From: JACPLA01 sp035291905 | GTDB taxonomy: Bacteria; Bacteroidota; Ignavibacteria; UBA10030 | DNA: 23,831 nt | Assembly: GCA_035291905.1 (NCBI GenBank) | Contig: DATDRF010000018.1 | Location: forward strand, 1 to 23,831 | Direction: 5' to 3' | Part shown: one piece after another, positions 1 through 6,478 of the stretch | Position numbering within the stretch: position 1 is the first letter of the stretch | Layout: each line of letters starts with the position of its first letter | The notes under the pieces: model-generated | Seen by the model: the letters and a program-made list of their open reading frames with translations, nothing else | The model's database searches: none | Told to the model about the DNA's origin: nothing | Position numbers and translations under genes: made by a program

Positions 1-647
1 AGACAGATAATGACGTCGCAATTCTGATTCACCAGCGTATCGACATATGCCGCTGCAATGCCGACGAAGTCAGAATCAACAACGGCCGGTGAAGGAAGAG
101 AGAGAACGTTTGTCGCAGGCGTCGTCAGCCCAAAGATCCCCACTTTGACGTTGCCTGCCTGCTTGATGACGTAAGGCAAGATATATTGCTTGAGACCCTG
201 CACTGCTGCAGAGTCAAGGATCGTGTTTGCCGAAAGAAGCGGGAACGACCCCCCGGTAAAACTGGTGTCAAGCGCCATTTTCAGCGTGGCAGGCGTGAGG
301 TCGAATTCGTGATTCCCGACAGCCATGGCATCGCAACCGAGAGCGAGTAGAATCTGAAACTCGGGGACGCCGAAATACTGATTGAAAAACATGTCCCCAA
401 TGAACAGATCGCCGGCGTGGAGGAGAAGCGTGTTCGGCTCCTCCAGCTTCGTCATACCGATAATGCTCGCCGCCCGCGCGATCCCGCCCAGAGATCCCTT
501 CAGCTGTGCATCGCGGGGACCGATGGGAGCCAGGGTCGAATGCGTGTCGTTGAGATGAAGAATCGTGACAGTATCGACCTGTGCACGCAGTGTCGGAATA
601 CACGCTATCGCAAGGATAGTCAGGAATATCATTTTCCATTTGATCAT
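1..647 (-). CDS. 5'-nucleotidase / UshA-family metallophosphoesterase, secreted (N-terminal part, cut by window edge)
   Basis: The reading frame opens at ATG 647 and stays open to base 1 (about 215 codons), so the C-terminus lies outside the window. A hydrophobic signal peptide covers roughly residues 1-22. It is followed by the metal-binding LHLNDTHS motif of the calcineurin-like 5'-nucleotidase family, then HAGDLF and the GNHEFD motif that supplies further metal ligands. Family members hydrolyse nucleotides, cyclic nucleotides or UDP-sugars outside the cytoplasm and release phosphate; the substrate cannot be told from this half. The start is fixed by AGGAGG at 652-657. A triple 11-bp-spaced repeat resembling a Pho box lies 72 bases upstream, which suits a phosphate-scavenging enzyme. 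The C-terminal substrate domain, and possibly a T9SS sorting tail, are off-window. Confidence 0.9.
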   Translation of the reverse strand, partial: MIKWKMIFLTILAIACIPTLRAQVDTVTILHLNDTHSTLAPIGPRDAQLKGSLGGIARAASIIGMTKLEEPNTLLLHAGDLFIGDMFFNQYFGVPEFQILLALGCDAMAVGNHEFDLTPATLKMALDTSFTGGSFPLLSANTILDSAAVQGLKQYILPYVIKQAGNVKVGIFGLTTPATNVLSLPSPAVVDSDFVGIAAAYVDTLVNQNCDVIIC

Positions 648-718
648 AAATCCTCCTGAAGTATTTGCGTGAAATTGCAGAATTGATGTGTTCAACCTGC
701 TTAAAACCGTTATCTCTC

Positions 719-747
719 TTGTCACAGAATTGTCACTTCACGGTCAA
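719..747 (-). promoter_or_regulatory. Triple 11-bp-period repeat, Pho-box-like (box A)
   Basis: Read on the minus strand, in the direction of the 5'-nucleotidase gene, the site is TTGACC-N5-GTGACA-N5-GTGACA, exactly 11 bp from unit to unit. The last unit ends 72 bases before the start codon at 647. Direct repeats on one helical turn are the layout recognised by PhoB (CTGTCAT-N4-CTGTCAT, same strand inverted) and by Bacillus PhoP (TTAACA-like, about 5-bp spacers). That a PhoB-like protein binds here is inference. Confidence 0.5.
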
Positions 748-777
748 AGTTCGCACTGCCGGCCGCGGTCATTATTC

Positions 778-1254
778 TCACTCATCAGGCCGCCTTAGAA
801 TCTCGCCGAGTATTTCCCTCTTCTCGGCCGGAGTTTTCTCCCGAAGATTGAGTATTTCATCATCGTGCGGCATCGATTCGATAACGCTTCCGATGATGCC
901 TCCTACTATCGCGGCGGCAAGCGCCGATGTCCCAATCCTCATGCCCCGATCTTCCCTGGGGGCTCCCAGAATCCCTATCGCTGCACCCATCACGAATCCG
1001 GTGCTTGCGCCTGCCACCGCTCCCCGTGTGATGAGCCCTCCCCGAATCTCCCTGCACTGCTCGATTTCATTCAGCGAAACATTAAGAACCCGGCCATCCT
1101 TCACGACGGTAATCGACTCTTCATTGACTGCCTGGAGAGTCGCATCCAGAATTACGCGGTTTCCCGACAGCCCGATCCAGAGCCGATGTTCCTGTGCCAC
1201 GAGGATCTGAGCAACAGTCATGACCGTGAGTACTGCCAAAGACATCGTTTTCAT
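778..1254 (-). CDS. Small exported glycine-zipper protein, function unknown
   Basis: A 158-residue protein with an N-terminal hydrophobic signal segment (about residues 1-20, ending VAQ). A short beta-rich stretch (about 22-70: NRVILDATLQ, SITVVKDGRVLNVSLNEI) resembles the small folds in which a coding surface handles a regulatory parameter, but I cannot name the family. It is followed by a glycine- and alanine-rich hydrophobic region (about 75-125) with repeated GxxxG spacing, typical of glycine-zipper segments that pack in membranes. The C-terminus is charged (KTPAEKREILGEILRR). The gene lies 30 bases downstream of a terminator that ends the preceding minus-strand gene, so it may have its own promoter or depend on read-through. 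Function is not assignable. Confidence 0.7.
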   Translation of the reverse strand: MKTMSLAVLTVMTVAQILVAQEHRLWIGLSGNRVILDATLQAVNEESITVVKDGRVLNVSLNEIEQCREIRGGLITRGAVAGASTGFVMGAAIGILGAPREDRGMRIGTSALAAAIVGGIIGSVIESMPHDDEILNLREKTPAEKREILGEILRRPDE

Positions 1255-1284
1255 CTTCTCACCTTGTTCTTTCCTTCATTCCAC

Positions 1285-1314
1285 AAAAAAAGGGAGTCGG
1301 AGAACCGGCTCCCT
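1285..1314 (-). terminator. Rho-independent terminator after the outer-membrane protein gene
   Basis: Ten-base arms at 1291-1300 and 1305-1314 pair with one G-T wobble around the loop AGAA. On the minus strand the hairpin is followed by a T run (A6 at 1285-1290 on the plus strand). It lies 17 bases past the stop codon of the 1331-1888 gene. Confidence 0.8.
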
Positions 1315-1330
1315 CAGAAGAAAGCGTCTG

Positions 1331-1888
1331 TTACCACTGCGACTTGGCACCACCACGAATAGCATAGCCGAAGATCAAAGAAATCCTTTGTCCATCGGGA
1401 TTCGTTGTGACGGCAATGTTCACCGGAATGCTCACTCCGCCGTAGTTGAAGCTTTTTCCCACGGCGATCGTCAGAGCGGTGCGGGGGTTGTTGGAGAGAA
1501 GAACATTGGGCCCCATGCCGAACTCGATACCATCCGGCAGCCGGACACCGATCGCCAGCGTGGCAGTCGGGAAAATCTTGCTGTATTCCACTCCGGAAAT
1601 CAGGGGGACAAACTGAATGACGAATTGCGGACCGCCGCCTTCGGGAATGACCTGATATTCAAAATGCCAGCCGAACTGGCTGAGCATGCGGCCGAATCCG
1701 TGGTTCTTCAGTTCCCTGGAAAGCGCTCCGTTGCCCACGACGTACGAAATACCAAGCCGCGGACCACCGAGATTCCGTTCAGCAAGTTTGAATCCTTCGC
1801 CTTCTACCTTCGCCTGAGCAAACACACTGGCTGCACTCGCCAGGCCGACGGCAAGAAGAGCAAGGCGGGAAAACAGATTGATACGCAT
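1331..1888 (-). CDS. Probable outer-membrane beta-barrel or surface protein, unknown family
   Basis: A 185-residue protein with a clear signal peptide (about 1-24, cleavage near VFAQ). The mature part alternates polar and hydrophobic residues with many glycines and aromatics (for example WHFEYQVIP, FVIQFVPL, SLIFGYAIR). This is the look of an outer-membrane beta-barrel or a lipocalin-like beta protein. The last residues (GGAKSQW) end in an aromatic, as many barrel proteins do. The start at 1888 is supported by GAGGAGGT just upstream on the minus strand. It is terminated by a strong hairpin at 1285-1314. A triple 11-bp repeat (box B) lies 82 bases before the start, matching the one upstream of the 5'-nucleotidase. 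A phosphate-starvation surface protein is therefore possible, but this is inference from the site alone. Confidence 0.7.
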   Translation of the reverse strand: MRINLFSRLALLAVGLASAASVFAQAKVEGEGFKLAERNLGGPRLGISYVVGNGALSRELKNHGFGRMLSQFGWHFEYQVIPEGGGPQFVIQFVPLISGVEYSKIFPTATLAIGVRLPDGIEFGMGPNVLLSNNPRTALTIAVGKSFNYGGVSIPVNIAVTTNPDGQRISLIFGYAIRGGAKSQW

Positions 1889-1969
1889 GATGACCTCCTC
1901 AGATTGTTGAATTGAACTTCTGTGACCTTGAAACTCTCTGCACGAATTACGCTTGATGCATAGCCGGAG

Positions 1970-1998
1970 TTGTCACGGTTTTGTCAAAGGAAGGTTAA
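1970..1998 (-). promoter_or_regulatory. Triple 11-bp-period repeat, Pho-box-like (box B)
   Basis: On the minus strand the site reads TTAACC-N5-TTGACA-N5-GTGACA, with units exactly 11 bp apart. The last unit ends 82 bases upstream of the start codon at 1888. Spacing, orientation and sequence match box A. It shares the 250-bp divergent intergenic region with box C. Confidence 0.5.
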
Positions 1999-2066
1999 AA
2001 GAGGGTAATAGGCCGATGTGGTGATGGGGTCATAGAATAGATGAGATGGACGCGGCAGGAAAAGTT

Positions 2067-2094
2067 TCAACACGAAAATGACATGTTCATGACA
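2067..2094 (+). promoter_or_regulatory. Triple 11-bp-period repeat, Pho-box-like (box C)
   Basis: On the plus strand the site reads TCAACA-N5-ATGACA-N5-ATGACA with exact 11-bp spacing, facing the SDR gene whose ATG is 44 bases further on. The second and third units are identical and the first is degenerate, the same pattern as boxes A and B. Confidence 0.45.
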
Positions 2095-2138
2095 ACCCTC
2101 AATGCCTTTCTCCATAGGTTTTGTAGAGGACAGGAAAC

Positions 2139-2975
2139 ATGGAAATGACCAGACAAAGTGAGAGTCTCAAGGATCATGTTGCTGTGGTTGCCGGGGGATC
2201 CGGAGGAATCGGGATGTGCGTGTGTAAAGCGCTGCGGCAGCTCGGCGCAACCGTCGTATCAGTTCACCGAAGATCGAGACATTCGGGTGCCGCGGCGGAC
2301 GGGATTGTCGAACTTCAGGCAGATTTGCGGTCGTTCGACGAATGGACGCGTCTGGTCGGAATCATCATGGAGCGCTTCGGAGCTATTGATTCTTTGATCA
2401 ACTGTTCGGGGATTCTCATTCCCGGAACGGTATTGTCATTATCCGAAAGTCAGATTCACGCCATGATTGAAGTGAACATTCTCTCTTTCATGTACGGATG
2501 CCGCGCGGTCCTTCCGGTCATGCACCGGCAGAAGCGGGGACACATTATCGCCGTAGGCTCTCTCGGCGGAGTGTTACCGATGCCTTTTGAGCCGGTGTAC
2601 TGTGCCACCAAGTTTGCTCTTCGCGGTTTCGCTCTTTCGGTGAATGAAGAGGTCCGGGGAACCGGCATTCGTTGCAGCGTGGTCTCCTCCGGCCCGGTGG
2701 CGACCTCCATGCTCGACGAAGAGGCACATGACCCAAATTCCGTCATCGCATTCATGACAAAACCAATGACGCCCGAAGCAGTCACAGGAACCATCCTTGA
2801 ACTCCTCAGCCATCCGCGACCCGAAGTGATGGTCCCTCGCGCGGCAGGTATGTCATCAAGGTTGCTGGCATTCACTCCGCGCCTCTTCGGGCTCATGTTT
2901 CGTCTCCTGACCCCCTATGGACAATGGCGCCAAAAACGGTACATCAACGATCGGGCGATCCTCTCAAATCCGTAG
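2139..2975 (+). CDS. Short-chain dehydrogenase/reductase (SDR)
   Basis: A 278-residue classical SDR, an NAD(P)-dependent oxidoreductase of the cytoplasm. The cofactor-binding glycine motif GGSGGIG is at about residues 19-25 and the NSG-type motif (INCSG) near 87-91. The catalytic set is N113, S141 (AVGSLGG) and Y154-x3-K158 (YCATK). A C-terminal extension of about 40 residues after the core is rich in aromatic and basic residues (LFGLMFRLLTPYGQW) and may associate with membranes, which is common in SDRs acting on lipids. The start at 2139 follows a GAGGACAGG ribosome-binding region; a second ATG lies two codons later. The radical SAM gene begins 15 bases after the stop, so the two are almost certainly co-transcribed. 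The substrate is unknown. Confidence 0.9.
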   Translation: MEMTRQSESLKDHVAVVAGGSGGIGMCVCKALRQLGATVVSVHRRSRHSGAAADGIVELQADLRSFDEWTRLVGIIMERFGAIDSLINCSGILIPGTVLSLSESQIHAMIEVNILSFMYGCRAVLPVMHRQKRGHIIAVGSLGGVLPMPFEPVYCATKFALRGFALSVNEEVRGTGIRCSVVSSGPVATSMLDEEAHDPNSVIAFMTKPMTPEAVTGTILELLSHPRPEVMVPRAAGMSSRLLAFTPRLFGLMFRLLTPYGQWRQKRYINDRAILSNP

Positions 2976-2990
2976 AAAGGATGCACCGCC

Positions 2991-4403
2991 ATGAAAAGGC
3001 AAAAACTGCTCATCATTGTTCTCTTCCAGAATCTCATGGAAGAGGAACCTTACTATGCCCGGACACCCGCTCCCCCGCTTCCGGGGATATGGCTCGCGGG
3101 AATGACGCCCGACATCGTCGACGTCGAGGTCCTTCACGAAATGGTAAGGCCCATTGACTATGATACGGACGCTGATTTCATCGCGATCAGCTTCATGGAC
3201 TACCTGGCCCCGCACGCTTACGAGGTCGCGGAACAATTCCGGAAACTCGGGAAGGTGGTGGTCGGAGGAGGAAAATTTGCCTCGACGTTTCCCGAGGAGG
3301 TCGCGCCGCATTTCGACTCAATCCTGGTAGGCGAGGCGCAGGGGATATGGCCTCAGATGGTTCATGACCTCGTAAACCAGACCCTCAAACCACGATACGA
3401 TGCCGATCCGCTTTCTTCGCTGGAGAACATCCCTCCTCCGCGATACGATCTTGTCGAACGTCGATTCACGGTCCCCGTCGTTACCGAAGCAACACGCGGA
3501 TGTCCCCACCCGTGCACGTTCTGCCAGCTCAACATTATCAGGCTCCCCCACCGTATGAGACCCGTTGAAGATGTGATTCGAGACCTGAAATCAACGCACC
3601 GGCTTCCATGGTACAGGAGAAAGATGGCCATGGTGCTGGACAATAATCTCGGCGGTGATCTGTCCTACGCGAAATCGCTCTTGAGAGAGATCGCCAGGCT
3701 GGACTTCTGGGGCATCGGAACCCAGTTCAGCATCGAATGCCTGAGGGACAATGAGTTTGTCGATCTGCTGGCAAAAGCGCATTGCCGGATGGCTTTCCTG
3801 GGCATGGAATCATTGAGCGATGCGAGTCTGGCGGGAGTAAAGAAGAAACAGAACAAGGTAGGAGAGTACCGCGAATCCTTCGATAAACTTCACAAGCTCG
3901 GCATTCTTACCTTCACCGGGCTCATGTTCGCGCTGGATAACGATACGAAGGAGTATTACGACGTGCTGCCGCAGAAACTCGAAGAGGTCGGAACCTGCGT
4001 CATTCTTCCCTCGATCTCGATCCCGCTCTATGGCACTCCGTGGCACCGCGAAGTCGCTGCACAGGGAAGAATCGTCGACACCGACATCTCGCACTACGAA
4101 GGAGACCATCTTGTTTTCAGGCATCCGACACTCTCTGCCGACGAAGTCTATGCTGCCTACAAAAGTGTGAACAGAATTTTCTATCGATGGCGGAGCATTG
4201 TCCGCCGATGGTGGAAATTCATTCGCCTTCAGAGCAAACAAGAGTCTTTACCGCGCTACATTCTGCGGCTCTTTCTTTCGACGTTCATCTACTTCAAGTT
4301 GTCGCTGTTCCAGCGCCATCACGCACAGCACAGGGTATTCCCGGCGCTGGCGTCACGCGTGAGAGAGGAGAAAAGCGGCGACATCGGAATTCGGGCTGCC
4401 TGA
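2991..4403 (+). CDS. B12-binding-domain radical SAM protein
   Basis: A 470-residue protein. The N-terminal part (about 1-135) looks like a cobalamin-binding domain (ISFMDYLAPHAYEVAEQF, VVVGGGKFASTFPEE, ILVGEA). The radical SAM core follows, with the iron-sulphur cluster motif C171-x3-C175-x2-C178 (RGCPHPCTFC). Enzymes with this architecture use S-adenosylmethionine, with or without cobalamin, for methylations, ring closures or C-C bond chemistry, often on lipids, hopanoids, tetrapyrroles or natural products. The C-terminus (about 395-455) is strongly basic and aromatic (YRWRSIVRRWWKFIRLQ, LFLSTFIYFKLSLFQRHH) and could be a membrane-associating helix. It forms a two-gene unit with the SDR. Its stop is 5 bases from the stop of the convergent response regulator, leaving no room for a dedicated terminator. 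Confidence 0.88.
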   Translation: MKRQKLLIIVLFQNLMEEEPYYARTPAPPLPGIWLAGMTPDIVDVEVLHEMVRPIDYDTDADFIAISFMDYLAPHAYEVAEQFRKLGKVVVGGGKFASTFPEEVAPHFDSILVGEAQGIWPQMVHDLVNQTLKPRYDADPLSSLENIPPPRYDLVERRFTVPVVTEATRGCPHPCTFCQLNIIRLPHRMRPVEDVIRDLKSTHRLPWYRRKMAMVLDNNLGGDLSYAKSLLREIARLDFWGIGTQFSIECLRDNEFVDLLAKAHCRMAFLGMESLSDASLAGVKKKQNKVGEYRESFDKLHKLGILTFTGLMFALDNDTKEYYDVLPQKLEEVGTCVILPSISIPLYGTPWHREVAAQGRIVDTDISHYEGDHLVFRHPTLSADEVYAAYKSVNRIFYRWRSIVRRWWKFIRLQSKQESLPRYILRLFLSTFIYFKLSLFQRHHAQHRVFPALASRVREEKSGDIGIRAA

Positions 4404-4408
4404 TTTCA

Positions 4409-5089
4409 TCAGCGGACAAATTTGTACCCGACCGTGTGAATCGTGAGGAAGTGTTTCGGCTTGGATGGGGCCGACTCGATCTTCTTTCGTAGTGCAAGCA
4501 CATAGTTGTCCACTGTGCGGGTGGTTGGCATCGACTCATAACCCCAAACATCGTTCAGGAGCTGATCCCGGGAAATGACAGAGCCCTCATGCTCCACGAA
4601 GTATTTCAACAATTCAAATTCTTTCGCACTCATGTCCAGATTCTTCTTGCCCCGAAATGCCTCCTGCTTCTTGAAATCAACATGCACATCTCCAATGTCC
4701 GTTTCCTCAATCTTGTTGACAAGACCTGATTGCCTCCGCAGCAGGGCCTTGATCCGGGCGAGCAGCTCACGAACGGAAAATGGCTTGGTCAGATAGTCAT
4801 CGGCTCCGAATTCGAGGCCCAGCACTTTGTCGGTCTCTTCGCTTTTTGCCGTAAGCATCATAATGGGCACTTGCGAACCGCCCGCTCTCAACGCTTTGCA
4901 GATCTCAAAACCGTTCATGCCCGGAAGCATGACATCAAGGATCAGGAGATCCCACTGGGATTTCTGCGCCTTCTGAAGCGCTTTCCCCCCGTCCGACTCG
5001 GTTTCAACATGGTAGTGTTCATCGCGAAGATTATCGACAAGTCCGCGAACAATCGCCGGATCGTCTTCAATGAGCAGAATGCGTTTCAT
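4409..5089 (-). CDS. OmpR/PhoB-family DNA-binding response regulator
   Basis: A 226-residue two-domain transcription factor. The receiver (about 1-118) has the acidic pair E8/D9/D10, phospho-acceptor D52 (LLILDVMLP), T80 and K102 (DDYLTKPFSVRELL). The winged-helix effector (about 130-226) includes AKEFELLKYF, SRDQLLNDVWG, the TVDNYVLALRKKIE recognition helix and the HTVGYKF wing, complete at full family length. The start at 5089 has AGAGG upstream. It lies downstream of the histidine kinase and the receiver-phosphatase, separated by 273 bp of repeats, and its receiver is close to that of the phosphatase. Both may be targets of the same kinase (inference). The fold is the PhoB type, which makes it one candidate reader of the 11-bp repeats at 719-2094, without proof. 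Confidence 0.93.
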   Translation of the reverse strand: MKRILLIEDDPAIVRGLVDNLRDEHYHVETESDGGKALQKAQKSQWDLLILDVMLPGMNGFEICKALRAGGSQVPIMMLTAKSEETDKVLGLEFGADDYLTKPFSVRELLARIKALLRRQSGLVNKIEETDIGDVHVDFKKQEAFRGKKNLDMSAKEFELLKYFVEHEGSVISRDQLLNDVWGYESMPTTRTVDNYVLALRKKIESAPSKPKHFLTIHTVGYKFVR

Positions 5090-5120
5090 GGGGTCCTCTG
5101 ATTAAGGATCTTTGGTATTC

Positions 5121-5165
5121 GCCATCGGGTTCCACGCGATCGGATTCCACGCCATCGGTTGAAAA
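5121..5165. repeat. Three imperfect 15-bp tandem units
   Basis: Units at 5121-5135 (GCCATCGGGTTCCAC), 5136-5150 (GCGATCGGATTCCAC) and 5151-5165 (first nine bases conserved, then diverging). They lie 31-76 bases upstream of the OmpR-type regulator start, in its probable leader or promoter. Function is unknown; replication slippage is one explanation. Confidence 0.7.
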
Positions 5166-5166
5166 C

Positions 5167-5229
5167 CCTGCCTGCGTGCCGACCATTTCGTTTTCGACGA
5201 AGCTTGTCGCATTCACTTCGGCAGGCAGG
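5167..5229. repeat. 63-bp CCTGCC palindromic dispersed element, copy 1
   Basis: Begins CCTGCCTGC and ends GCAGGCAGG, so the ends form an inverted repeat. About 20 bases at the left and 17 at the right are identical to the inverted copy at 10592-10654, which is also exactly 63 bp, while the central 23 or so bases differ. It occupies the gap between the receiver-phosphatase and OmpR-type regulator genes. Confidence 0.75.
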
Positions 5230-5257
5230 CGACGGCTAGCAGGCCCGCGGCGAATCA

Positions 5258-5278
5258 CAATCCCACTTTGCGGGATTG
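5258..5278. other. Hairpin between repeat elements
   Basis: CAATCCC at 5258-5264 pairs with GGGATTG at 5272-5278 around a 7-base loop. No T run follows on either strand, so it is not a typical terminator. It sits between two CCTGCC elements in the 273-bp gap. Confidence 0.4.
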
Positions 5279-5306
5279 AGCAACAACCTAAGGGCTTCTA
5301 GGCGTC

Positions 5307-5338
5307 CCTGCCTGCATGCCAGCATTCCGGCAGGCAGG
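5307..5338. repeat. 32-bp CCTGCC palindromic element, shortened copy
   Basis: CCTGCCTGC and GCAGGCAGG arms (9 bp) enclose 14 bases. The left part matches the 63-bp copies for 14 bases except one, and the right part ends in the same arm, as expected for an internally deleted copy. It lies 24 bases past the stop of the receiver-phosphatase gene and may serve as its 3' hairpin. Confidence 0.7.
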
Positions 5339-5362
5339 CGTTTTAACGGACGCGGGAACTCA

Positions 5363-6478
5363 CTAGGTGAATTCCACCGCCACCATCGTAATATCATCCG
5401 CCTGGGGCTCTTTTGCCGAGAACACTCTGACCCTGGCGAGACAACGGTTGACAAGACTCTTGCTCCCTCCTTTTCCGGATCCCAACGCCCGACGAAGGCG
5501 GTCGAAGCCGAACTCCTCTTCCCGGGCGTTCATGCTCTCAGTTACCCCGTCGGTATAGAAAAGAAACGTATCACCTTTCCGACACTGGATTGCCACGGTC
5601 TTCAACTGATCGGCAAACGAATAGTTGAGAGTCTGGCCAATCCACATTCCCGAAGCGTCGATGGTGTCCAGGCTATTTCCGCGTTTCATGATCGCGGGCG
5701 GATGTCCGGCCGACGCGATCTCGACCCTGTTTTCGGTCAAGTCGAATGCTGCCACCGTGGCCGTGACGAACGAGGCCACCTCCATCGACGAACCGATGTG
5801 CTCCTGCAGTTTCAGGAGGACTTCTGCAGCGGAGTTGACAGCTCCGCTTGAAGCATGCACCACGCCCTGCATTTTTTGCACGTACAGCGCAGCCGGCATT
5901 CCCTTTCCACAGACGTCAGCCACAATCACACAGAGCTTTGTCTGATTGAGCCACACATAGTCATAGTAATCGCCGCCCACATGAGTGGCAGGGATCGTCA
6001 TTCCCCATATATCCAGTTTCTCACAGGACGGCGGGTTTGCGGGGAGGGAATGGCGTTGAATCTCCCTCGCTTTTTTGAGCTCTTCCTCATATGCCCGCGC
6101 GTTTCCCAGTGTGCGCTCGGTTCGCTCAAAGAGGTTTCGTACGCGAAGAAGAAGCTCCCGAACGCTGAACGGCTTTGACAGGTAGTCATCCGCCCCAAGG
6201 CCAAGCCCTCGCAGCCGTGAATCCTCGTCTCCAAGGGCCGTCAACATGAACACGGGCGCGGGGAAACCCTCCTTTTTCAACCGGGCACAGACCTCGAATC
6301 CTGTCATCGACGGAAGCATGACATCGAGGATGAGCAGATCAGGCATTTCCCGTCTTGCGCGGAGAAGCCCTTTCTTGCCGTCACTTTCAACAAGCACCTT
6401 GAAGCGCTCGCGCTCAAGGTTTTCACGGATTCCCAGCTGAACAGCCGGATCGTCTTCAACCAGAAGTATTGTTTTCAT
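5363..6478 (-). CDS. Response regulator with PP2C/SpoIIE-type serine phosphatase output (RsbU-like)
   Basis: A 371-residue protein. The receiver (about 1-118) has E8/D9/D10, phospho-acceptor D52, T80 and K102 (DDYLSKPFSVRELL). A linker with coiled-coil character (about 120-150: ERTLGNARAYEEELKKAREIQ) leads into a PPM/SpoIIE phosphatase domain with metal-binding GGDYYDY (D170/D173), DVCGKG (D188), ASAGHPP, FLFYTDGVTE and the C-terminal QADDITMV. Such proteins dephosphorylate anti-sigma-antagonist (RsbV/SpoIIAA-like) proteins when the receiver is phosphorylated. No RsbV or RsbW homologue is visible here, so the target is elsewhere. The gene overlaps the histidine kinase 3' end by 23 bp, implying translational coupling and a direct partner relationship. 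Confidence 0.93.
   Translation of the reverse strand: MKTILLVEDDPAVQLGIRENLERERFKVLVESDGKKGLLRARREMPDLLILDVMLPSMTGFEVCARLKKEGFPAPVFMLTALGDEDSRLRGLGLGADDYLSKPFSVRELLLRVRNLFERTERTLGNARAYEEELKKAREIQRHSLPANPPSCEKLDIWGMTIPATHVGGDYYDYVWLNQTKLCVIVADVCGKGMPAALYVQKMQGVVHASSGAVNSAAEVLLKLQEHIGSSMEVASFVTATVAAFDLTENRVEIASAGHPPAIMKRGNSLDTIDASGMWIGQTLNYSFADQLKTVAIQCRKGDTFLFYTDGVTESMNAREEEFGFDRLRRALGSGKGGSKSLVNRCLARVRVFSAKEPQADDITMVAVEFT

Noticed and set aside
154..162. CCTGCCTGC word inside the 5'-nucleotidase gene
   Set aside because: Only a single arm, codes for a plausible part of the protein and lacks the inverted partner, so it is not counted as a CCTGCC element.
4404..4408. Terminator between the convergent radical SAM and regulator genes
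   Set aside because: Only five bases separate the stops and no hairpin with T run lies at either 3' end.
5067..5258. 63-codon minus-strand frame over the first CCTGCC element
   Set aside because: It overlaps the start of the response regulator and is made of repeat sequence; no start signal.
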